Origin: Chthoniobacteraceae bacterium
Lineage (GTDB): Bacteria > Verrucomicrobiota > Verrucomicrobiia > Chthoniobacterales > Chthoniobacteraceae
Assembly: GCA_947478975.1 (NCBI GenBank)
Contig: CANJYI010000116.1
Location: 1 to 8,036 of the forward strand
DNA: 8,036 nt
Direction of reading: 5' to 3'
The notes beneath the pieces are model-generated. The model saw nothing but the letters and a program-made list of their open reading frames with translations, did not search any database and was not told the DNA's origin. Of this stretch, positions 1 to 6,114 are shown in pieces. Positions within the stretch are counted from its first letter, which is position 1, and the number at the start of each line of letters is the position of its first letter. A program made the position numbers and the translations under genes.

Positions 1-1367
1 CGCATAAGCCGGTCGAGCACGTTGCGTCGGATCTCCCAGACTTCACCGTCTTCGAGCACCTTGAGGTCGGCGCTGCGGGGTAGACCGCTTAAGCAGGACA
101 TTTCGCCCACGATGACGTCCTCGGGGGTGACCTCGATTTCGAAAACGACCTCCTTTTTTGCCTGGCCCATCCACGCGCTGAAGGTGCCCTTTGCGGAGGG
201 AGCGGTTGGTTTGTAGACGGTGGTCTGATAGCGGCCAGACTTGACGATAAACGCGGTGTTCCCCGGCTCGCCCTGTCGCATGAGCATGGTTCCGGCGCGC
301 ACATTGCGGCGCAGCACCAGCCCTTCCTGCCAGAGCAGAAATTTGGGTGGAATACCCGCAAAAAGCGGATCCTTCAGCAGCACGTGGGCCGGGATCTTCT
401 CGACGGTGCCCTGCTTGACTGCGGGCTTGACCGAGGAGACGGGGTTGAAGGTGATGGCGCTGGTGGGGCAGGAAACCATGCACTCCCCGCACTGGACGCA
501 GTCGCTCTCGCCCATGGGCTGGTCGAGGTCGAAGCCGATGGAGGCCTGTGCTCCCTTGCCGGTGCGTCCGATGATGTTGTTGCCCTTGACCTCGTTACAG
601 GCGCGCACACAGCGGTCGCACAAGACGCAGGCACTGTGATCGGTGACAAACACAGGGGAGGTCTTGTCGAGGCGCTGCCTGTGTGCGATGGCTTCGGGCT
701 GGGTCGGCGCGAAGGCTTCGAGCTTCATGCGGGCGGGATCCGCGCCGCAGCGCTCGGCCAGGCGGCCCAGTTCGTTGAACGGTGCGAGTTCCTTTTCGAG
801 CTCGGCCCTGGGCGCCGCCTTGAGGTGGTCGGCGGAAAGCAGCTCGGTGAGGGTGCGCACCGACTTGCGGACGCGTTCCCCATCGGCGCCCGGGTCCTGC
901 ATGGTGAAGACTTCCATGCCCTCTTTGACCTGGTGTTGGCAGGCGGGCAGCAGCTTGCGTTCGGCGGCGCGCTTGCCGCGCTTCTGGCCGTAGATCTGCA
1001 CCACGCAAAGCCTGCACACCGCCACGGGCTTCATGTGCGACTGGTGACAGAGCACGGGAATCGGGATCTTGGCCTCGTCGCCGGGTTGGTGGACGTAGAG
1101 CTTGGTGGCCGCGTCGAAGATGGTGGTGTAGCGGGGCGTGGTCCGGCCCTCCAGATCGAGGAGGATGTTGCCGTTTGCGTCCTGCATGGGCTCCGCCATG
1201 GGCACAGTGACGCTCTGGCCGTCGATTTGAAGCGTGATATTGCGGGTGTAATCCCGCTCTACAGGCGCGTCCAGACGCACCAGCTGACCGTTGATGTCAC
1301 GGCTGAACAGGCCCTCATCTTCGTCTTCGCGGACAAGATAGGTGGGAGAGTCGGTGTTGGATAGCAT
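1..1367 (-). CDS. HoxU/NuoG-like iron-sulfur subunit fused to a cyclic-nucleotide-binding domain (partial, C-terminus off the left edge)
   Basis: 455 residues are visible; the gene enters the window's left edge still open. Residues about 42-150 are a [2Fe-2S] ferredoxin domain with ligands C107, C118, C121 and C143 (C-x10-C-x2-C spacing as in complex I NuoG). Residues about 240-305 are a twin [4Fe-4S] ferredoxin segment: C247/C250/C253/C257 and C290/C293/C296/C300, the latter followed by Pro. Between them the usual His/Cys cluster region of NuoG is recognisable (ELLSADH) but its cysteines are absent. Residues about 337-455 look like a CAP-type cNMP-binding domain: a GTMLMRQGEPGNTAFIV strand-turn, then a phosphate-binding-cassette-like GEMSCLSGLPRSADL (E422, R431). 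There is no molybdopterin-type domain before the cNMP part, so it resembles HoxU or the NuoG N-terminus. Likely role: Fe-S relay in the cytoplasm receiving electrons from the NuoE-NuoF fusion encoded 27 bp upstream. Start chosen at an ATG preceded by AGGAGG. Ligand and regulatory role of the cNMP domain are unknown. Confidence 0.9.
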   Translation of the reverse strand, partial: MLSNTDSPTYLVREDEDEGLFSRDINGQLVRLDAPVERDYTRNITLQIDGQSVTVPMAEPMQDANGNILLDLEGRTTPRYTTIFDAATKLYVHQPGDEAKIPIPVLCHQSHMKPVAVCRLCVVQIYGQKRGKRAAERKLLPACQHQVKEGMEVFTMQDPGADGERVRKSVRTLTELLSADHLKAAPRAELEKELAPFNELGRLAERCGADPARMKLEAFAPTQPEAIAHRQRLDKTSPVFVTDHSACVLCDRCVRACNEVKGNNIIGRTGKGAQASIGFDLDQPMGESDCVQCGECMVSCPTSAITFNPVSSVKPAVKQGTVEKIPAHVLLKDPLFAGIPPKFLLWQEGLVLRRNVRAGTMLMRQGEPGNTAFIVKSGRYQTTVYKPTAPSAKGTFSAWMGQAKKEVVFEIEVTPEDVIVGEMSCLSGLPRSADLKVLEDGEVWEIRRNVLDRLM

Positions 1368-1375
1368 GGGGAAGT

Positions 1376-1381
1376 CCTCCT
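1376..1381 (-). promoter_or_regulatory. Strong Shine-Dalgarno (AGGAGG) for the Fe-S/cNMP gene
   Basis: On the minus strand AGGAGG lies 8 nt before the ATG at 1367, inside the 27-bp gap after the NuoE-NuoF stop codon. It fixes the start of the Fe-S/cNMP protein. It is the only textbook ribosome binding site I see among the genes in this window. Confidence 0.8.
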
Positions 1382-1394
1382 GAAAATGGGCTGG

Positions 1395-3434
1395 TTACTT
1401 CGCCTTGGGCGCGGCGAGATGCTTGGCGACGTCCGCAGGGAAAAAGTTGACGAGGGTCCGCAGCGGCGCGGGCACTGAGCGGCCTAGGCCGCAAATCGAG
1501 GAGAGTTCCACGGCCCCGAGGATCTCTTTCATCATCGGCAGCAGCTCCTCATTCCAGGTCGTCGCATCAATCTTTCCCGAAAGCAGGCTGGCCGCGAGGG
1601 ACTCCATTTTCTGGGACCCAAGGCGGCAGGGAACGCACTTCCCGCAGGACTCGTTCCGGAAAAACTCTAGCGAATAAAACGCCTGCTCGGCCATGTCTCG
1701 ACCTTCGGCGTAGACGACGAGGCCTGCGCCCAAGGCTTGCGTGGGGCTGAGGGCGCGGAACAAGTTTAGTTCGAGCTCGAGGTCGAGGATGTCGATTTCC
1801 TCGGCGGCCGGGTCGATGCCACGGCGTCCCGCTAGGGCGATCCAGGCCTTGTTGTTGGTATGGTCCCTGGGCAGTCCGGCGCCCGGCTTGAGCTTTGCCG
1901 GAAGAAATCCGCCGGAGGGGCCCGAGGGGGCGAATGCTTTAAAGGGCAGGTCGTTGATGATGCCGCCGCAGTAGGCTGCCCCGTAGATAAGTTCGCGCAG
2001 GGGCATCCCCATGGGCACTTCGTACACGCCGGGCCGCTTGACGTCCCCAGAGATGGAGAAGAAGCGACGGCCCTTCCAGCCGTTGACGCCGAGGCCCGCG
2101 TAGGTGGCCCCGCCGCGCACGTAGATGTAGGGCATCCATGCGTAGGTCTCCACGTTGCTGACGATGGTGGGCAAATCCTGGAGCCCGTTGGTCTCCAGCT
2201 TTGGCGGCATGTTCCGTGGTTCGGCGCGCCGGTCGGACATCGCCTCGATCAGGGCGCTTTGTTCCCCGCAAATGTACCCGCCCGGGCTGACAAAAACACT
2301 AACAGGAAAGGGCCTGCCAAGGACCGAGGCGCCCTGCCCACACATCCCAAGCGCCTCTGCACGGCGGATCTCCGCGCGGCAGGATTCGATTTGTTCGGTG
2401 TATTCGTGGCGGATGTAGATGAAGCCCTGGGAGGCGCCTGTCACGATCCCCGCCAGGATGACCGCCTCGACAACGGTATGGGGCAGACGGAGCAGCAACT
2501 CCCTGTCCTTGAAAGTGCCCGGCTCGCTTTCGTCGCCGTTGACCACGATGAAGGCGCGGGTGTCCGTGCCGCGGGCCCGTGCGGTGCGCACCGCGTCGCG
2601 CACGTCCCGTAGTTTTTGTGCTGCAGGAATCCCTGCGCCGCCCAAGCCGCGCAAGTCAGCAGCCTCCAGTTCGGTCAAAAATGTTTCGGACCAGCCGCCG
2701 AGTTCCGGGCCCTTGGCCCAGTCGGCATCCCGGTGCCAAGCGAGCACGGCCGCGTTGACCGTCTCGTCTTCCGGCCCGCCGGCCCGTGCCTCTCCGACCG
2801 CTTTTTGACGGAAGGACTCCACCTGGTGTGGCCCGAGTTGGAACTTTTCCGCCGCCAGTTTTGCAGCCGCGGCGATCGAGGCGTTCCTCGTCTGTACGGC
2901 TTTGGTGACTCCGTCGTAGGAGCAGGGTTTGCCCTCGTAAACATCGATCTGGAAGGCGGGGCTGTGTTCCGGCCCGCGTGCGTCCAAGTCCTGTGCCACG
3001 TGCGCACCCTTGAGGGCCGTGCGTACGCTGGCCTCCAGTTCAGCTGGTGTCCGGCCTAGGTGGTAGGTTTCATGCTCCCCTCCGGCGGAGCCGATGCAGG
3101 CTGCGGGCGCTCTGTCGCAGCGGCCAAGGCAGGATACGCCGCGGACTTCGACTCCCTCAGGGAAGGACTGCTTGAGCTTGTCGATGGCCTGCCGGGAGCC
3201 GGCCATTTGGCAAGCCATGTCCCGGCAAACGTGAATGGTGACAGGCGGAGGTGGCGAGAACCGGAAGTGCGGAAAGAAACTGCCCACCGCCTGGAGGCGT
3301 GCGAGCGGAATGCCGCTTTCGGTGGAAAACTGCTCCATCGCAGCGCTCTGCAGGTAGCCGAACTGATGCTGGATGCGTTGCAGTGCCGGTACGAGAACCG
3401 CTGCGTAGGGAGGCTGGGGCGCCGGAGCACTCAT
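1395..3434 (-). CDS. NuoE-NuoF fusion: NADH-binding FMN/iron-sulfur diaphorase subunit
   Basis: 679 aa. Residues about 10-140 are a NuoE-type thioredoxin-like [2Fe-2S] domain with C70-x4-C75 and C102-x3-C106. Residues about 160-240 form a linker I cannot assign. Residues about 262-590 are the NuoF/HoxF Rossmann-like FMN and NADH core: GLGGAGIP at 263-270, NGDESEPGTFKDRELL near 299-314, GGYICGEQSALIEA near 385-398, and PTIVSNVETY near 422-431. The C-terminus carries the N3-type [4Fe-4S] ligands C597, C600, C603 (SCGKCVPCRLG) and C648. It should exchange electrons with NAD(H) through FMN and pass them to the Fe-S/cNMP protein encoded next. E-F fusions are known in diaphorase modules of NAD-linked hydrogenases and formate dehydrogenases. 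Oddities: the usual GRGGAGFP is GLGGAGIP, and an extra segment near 512-550 is not expected in NuoF. The ATG overlaps the upstream cytochrome stop (ATGA), which suggests translational coupling; no Shine-Dalgarno is visible. Confidence 0.95.
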   Translation of the reverse strand: MSAPAPQPPYAAVLVPALQRIQHQFGYLQSAAMEQFSTESGIPLARLQAVGSFFPHFRFSPPPPVTIHVCRDMACQMAGSRQAIDKLKQSFPEGVEVRGVSCLGRCDRAPAACIGSAGGEHETYHLGRTPAELEASVRTALKGAHVAQDLDARGPEHSPAFQIDVYEGKPCSYDGVTKAVQTRNASIAAAAKLAAEKFQLGPHQVESFRQKAVGEARAGGPEDETVNAAVLAWHRDADWAKGPELGGWSETFLTELEAADLRGLGGAGIPAAQKLRDVRDAVRTARARGTDTRAFIVVNGDESEPGTFKDRELLLRLPHTVVEAVILAGIVTGASQGFIYIRHEYTEQIESCRAEIRRAEALGMCGQGASVLGRPFPVSVFVSPGGYICGEQSALIEAMSDRRAEPRNMPPKLETNGLQDLPTIVSNVETYAWMPYIYVRGGATYAGLGVNGWKGRRFFSISGDVKRPGVYEVPMGMPLRELIYGAAYCGGIINDLPFKAFAPSGPSGGFLPAKLKPGAGLPRDHTNNKAWIALAGRRGIDPAAEEIDILDLELELNLFRALSPTQALGAGLVVYAEGRDMAEQAFYSLEFFRNESCGKCVPCRLGSQKMESLAASLLSGKIDATTWNEELLPMMKEILGAVELSSICGLGRSVPAPLRTLVNFFPADVAKHLAAPKAK
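3431..3434 (-). other. ATGA stop/start overlap coupling the decaheme cytochrome to the NuoE-NuoF gene
   Basis: On the minus strand the TGA of the cytochrome gene (3433-3431) shares two bases with the ATG of the diaphorase gene (3434-3432). Such 4-nt overlaps usually mean translational coupling and balanced synthesis. This supports a physical or functional link between a periplasmic cytochrome and a cytoplasmic NADH module. Confidence 0.85.
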
Positions 3435-4954
3435 GGTTGCGATTTAACAGGGGTGGAAGGTTTGGGACTGCCGAGCGCGGCCTCGCGTGCGGGCGGGGTG
3501 ACGGAGCTGTGGAAGTGATGGCAGTTGTGACAGGAGAATTTCACCCCCTCCTTGTCAGAGGGGGACTGCTGGTGGCATTGCACGCAGGACTGCTGCGAAG
3601 GAAGCAGGATGTCGCTGGTGTCTTTGCTCTTGAGGGCCGCCCCGTGACAGTCCGTGCAGGCGTACTGTGCGTGGGGCAGGTGGTTGTAGGCGCCCTTTGC
3701 CAGCCAGCGCTTCGGAATCTGGGTGGGGAGCACCTCCGGGCCGGCGCCGTCCGGGGCGTCCTTGACGGTGTGGCACTTGGCGCATTCGGTGAGGAACTTC
3801 GGCTTGCCGGAGCGCATCAGCCGTTCGCTGTCCAGGCCACGCGGGTCGCCCTCGACGAAAATCCGTTTCTCTAGGTCGGCGACGGAAAACAGCCCGCGTT
3901 TGCGCAGCGCTTCCTTCTCCTCCTTGAGCCGCTCGGCGACGGCGCTCGTCTCGGTGACGCCCGTAGCGCGGATGCTCTTTTCAATCGAGGTGTCGAGGCC
4001 TGCCAGGAAGAACCGCACCTTTTCAGAGTTGCCGTGGGGAATGTGCAGGTCGGGGAGGGTTTGCTGAATTTGGAGCGAATGGCACTCCTTGCAGTGTTCC
4101 TCATAGCGGACGGGTTGGTAGAAGGCGCCGTCTGCCCAGGGCTGGTGGCAGGAGGTGCAGTCGAGCTTCGCACCGTTGAGCTTGGGAATGTCGGTGCGGA
4201 AATGACGGGCGTGGTTGAATTTGAGGTCGGAGGGATCCTTCGCGTCCGGCCGCTCGTAGGCGAAGGAAGGGTGGCCCTTGGCGAAGCTTTCAAAAGCGGG
4301 AGTGGATTTGGCCTTGGCAAGGGGAGGGAGGAAGACAAGGACGCCGTCGCCAATGTCGAAGGTCGTGCCTCCTGGGGGAGCCGGAGCGGGCGGGGGAGGG
4401 GGCTGTGGCGTGGAGTCAGCGCGAGCGACCTGGAGCGTCGCTTCGGAGCCGTGGCAGTCGGCGCAGGTTTGGGAGGAGGGAAGTGCCATCCGGTGCGGGC
4501 CGGCGTGCTCCCGGTGGCAACTGGCGCAGGCGGAAGCGTGTACAAAGCCCGACTGGGAGGGGTTGTGCAGCGCCACGTTCCACATCTGAGGGGCGTGCAG
4601 GCTGGTTCCTGGGTGGCACGTGATACAGGCCGCGTCCATCGCGGCAAGCGAGATGGAGGAGGCGAACTTTTCAAGGCCTCCGGTAAAGGCGGCCTCGTTC
4701 TTGAGGTCTGAACCCGTGTGGCAGGTGTCGCAGCGGTCCGCCAGATGAGAGTGGTTTTGGGAGAGTGGCCCGGTGCTGAAGGCCTTCTGGGAGCCCCATT
4801 TTCCGAAGCTGAGAGCGATGGTTGCCGTCACCACCAGCGTGACTGTGAAGCACCAGAACTTCAGGCTGCGCAGGTAGTGTCCCCGGCGGAAGTAGCCGAG
4901 GTTGCCGGAGTAACCGGAGGAAATCTTTTTCTGGGAATCAGGTAGTTCTGGCAT
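3431..4954 (-). CDS. Membrane-anchored periplasmic decaheme c-type cytochrome
   Basis: 507 aa from the chosen ATG. A positively charged N-terminus (YFRRGHYLRSLK) is followed by one hydrophobic helix at about 31-52, giving an N-in anchor with the rest in the periplasm. Ten CXXCH haem c motifs are present, starting at residues 75, 110, 143, 164, 266, 288, 391, 433, 457 and 475, with many extra His that could be distal ligands (for example H247-x-x-x-H251 and HREH near 147-150). The hemes fall into a tetraheme N-terminal group and a hexaheme C-terminal group, separated by a Pro-rich linker at about 184-194 (QPPPPPAPAPP) and roughly 70 haem-free residues. Predicted role: electron transfer on the outer face of the inner membrane, receiving from or donating to the diheme b protein encoded just upstream. 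I preferred the ATG at 4954 over an in-frame ATG at 4999, because the latter overlaps the upstream gene and the former has GAAGG just before it, though closely spaced. Confidence 0.93.
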   Translation of the reverse strand: MPELPDSQKKISSGYSGNLGYFRRGHYLRSLKFWCFTVTLVVTATIALSFGKWGSQKAFSTGPLSQNHSHLADRCDTCHTGSDLKNEAAFTGGLEKFASSISLAAMDAACITCHPGTSLHAPQMWNVALHNPSQSGFVHASACASCHREHAGPHRMALPSSQTCADCHGSEATLQVARADSTPQPPPPPAPAPPGGTTFDIGDGVLVFLPPLAKAKSTPAFESFAKGHPSFAYERPDAKDPSDLKFNHARHFRTDIPKLNGAKLDCTSCHQPWADGAFYQPVRYEEHCKECHSLQIQQTLPDLHIPHGNSEKVRFFLAGLDTSIEKSIRATGVTETSAVAERLKEEKEALRKRGLFSVADLEKRIFVEGDPRGLDSERLMRSGKPKFLTECAKCHTVKDAPDGAGPEVLPTQIPKRWLAKGAYNHLPHAQYACTDCHGAALKSKDTSDILLPSQQSCVQCHQQSPSDKEGVKFSCHNCHHFHSSVTPPAREAALGSPKPSTPVKSQP

Positions 4955-4968
4955 GGCCTTCAGATGGA

Positions 4969-5868
4969 TTAGGAAACCAGAAACCGGAGGCCGACCCATG
5001 CATGCCAGGCAGTGACAAGAATCAGGGCGATGGAACTGGGGACGTGGATGAGCAGCCAGCCGTGCAACCAGTGTTGAAACTTGGTCTGGAGGTCCATGAG
5101 TCGGCGGGACTCACACCAGCCCTCCATTTTGGAAACGCGCGCCCGCCAGTCAGGATGCACGTTGCTCCTGAGCGCTTTGAACATTTCGGCGGCACCCTGC
5201 GGACTGGCCAGATGCTGACCCTTGGGGGACTTGAGCGCCAGGAAGGGCAGGCAGCTCTCGTCCAGAAAGCGGCACAGGATGCCGGGGGAAACGTCCCCGT
5301 CCAACCCAAGCGCCTCCGCTTCGGCCACCTCCGCCCGCATGTGCGTCGCCGCCTCAAAAAGGGAGGCGCGCAGGTGGGGGATCTGTTCGAAAACCACTTC
5401 CCGGGGAAGACTTTCGCGCATGACCGAAGGGAGGAAATGCTGGAGAATGATTCCCAGTACGCCACTGGCCATCACCAAGGTGTAGAGGGCCAGCAGCCAC
5501 GCGGTATGCGGGCCGCCCACGCGGAACCCGGAGTGCAGCACGATGAGCGGCACGGTCAAAACGGTCAGCCACAGATGGGCCTTCAACCAGGTCTGGACGC
5601 TGCCGAGGGGCCACAATCTCTTTTTTTTCCTGACCCCGAGGGCCGCGGCAAACAAGAAGATCCCGAAGGCGATAAGCCCGAAAATAAGCCCAAGCGGAGT
5701 GCCGCCGTAGGGGATTCTCGTGGGCGGAATGGGGCCGAGTAGGGAAGGGAAATGCAATCCCGAAGGGAGCGGCAGAACCGACGTGTTGACTGCGTAAGCC
5801 AAAACGGCGAGGGCGGCGACTCCAGCGGCGGCCGCTGCCCAGGGAAAGTGCGAACGGTCGATCCTCAT
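4969..5868 (-). CDS. Diheme b-type cytochrome-like integral membrane protein
   Basis: 299 aa from ATG 5868 (326 aa if an in-frame TTG at 5949 is used). Five hydrophobic helices lie at about 8-28, 56-78, 95-115, 123-143 and 271-295 in the 299-aa numbering. Helix 3 contains H98 and H112 and helix 5 contains H275 and H289; both are H-x13-H, the spacing used by diheme cytochromes b to hold one haem near each membrane face. Positive charges (RKKKR near 80-84) place the helix 2-3 loop in the cytoplasm, so the soluble loop of about 125 residues between helices 4 and 5 is predicted to be cytoplasmic. It is the first gene of the four-gene operon and ends 14 bp before the decaheme cytochrome start. Inferred role: transmembrane electron carrier, perhaps with a quinone site, between the cytoplasmic Fe-S module and the periplasmic cytochrome. 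I do not recognise a named family with certainty. Neither candidate start has a clear ribosome binding site; ATG 5868 is preferred because it leaves a short N-terminus ahead of helix 1. Confidence 0.85.
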   Translation of the reverse strand: MRIDRSHFPWAAAAAGVAALAVLAYAVNTSVLPLPSGLHFPSLLGPIPPTRIPYGGTPLGLIFGLIAFGIFLFAAALGVRKKKRLWPLGSVQTWLKAHLWLTVLTVPLIVLHSGFRVGGPHTAWLLALYTLVMASGVLGIILQHFLPSVMRESLPREVVFEQIPHLRASLFEAATHMRAEVAEAEALGLDGDVSPGILCRFLDESCLPFLALKSPKGQHLASPQGAAEMFKALRSNVHPDWRARVSKMEGWCESRRLMDLQTKFQHWLHGWLLIHVPSSIALILVTAWHAWVGLRFLVS

Positions 5869-6114
5869 ACGCAGGCTGAAGCGCGACTCGGCAGTTCGAG
5901 TCTGAGGAGACGGGATGGGTTCGTGGACATGGGCGATAGATAACAGCAAAGCTAGGTTGTAAAAAACAAAGTTTTTAATGAGAGTCTCAACAGGCTTCAG
6001 TTCTGCCCAAACGTCAGTCCCGTGTCTGTATGCTACCGGGAGCCTTGGTTCGCCGAGAGCGTTTGTGGCAGCAAAACTTTCTCCAAGTGACTGAACCTAT
6101 TTTAGAATCTTGAA
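5869..6114. promoter_or_regulatory. Divergent intergenic region expected to hold promoters for both transcription units
   Basis: This AT-richer gap separates the minus-strand redox operon from the plus-strand tetraheme cytochrome, so both promoters should lie here. A perfect small inverted repeat AAAAAC-AAA-GTTTTT occupies 5962-5976, and a TAGAAT hexamer at 6103-6108 resembles a -10 box only 6 nt before the plus-strand ATG. No matching -35 box was found for it, so neither promoter is assigned firmly. The part 5869-5949 could instead be coding if the cytochrome b gene starts at TTG 5949. Confidence 0.4.

Noticed and set aside
384..1364. 326-codon plus-strand open frame opposite the Fe-S/cNMP gene
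   Set aside because: It is antisense to a frame with clear ferredoxin and cNMP motifs and a strong ribosome binding site; its translation is a low-complexity Gly/Ala/Leu/His product without a domain, typical of GC-rich antisense frames.
1860..2612. 250-codon plus-strand open frame opposite the NuoE-NuoF gene
   Set aside because: Antisense shadow of a well-supported gene; no recognisable motif.
1..3434. Ordinary complex I (nuoEFG) operon
   Set aside because: E and F are fused, the G-like protein has a cNMP domain where the molybdopterin-fold domain should begin, one cluster motif is lost, and multihaem and b-type cytochrome genes are interleaved instead of nuo membrane subunits.
4955..4999. 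N-terminal extension of the decaheme cytochrome from ATG 4999
   Set aside because: It overlaps the end of the cytochrome b gene, has no ribosome binding site, and adds residues unlike a signal anchor; ATG 4954 fits better.
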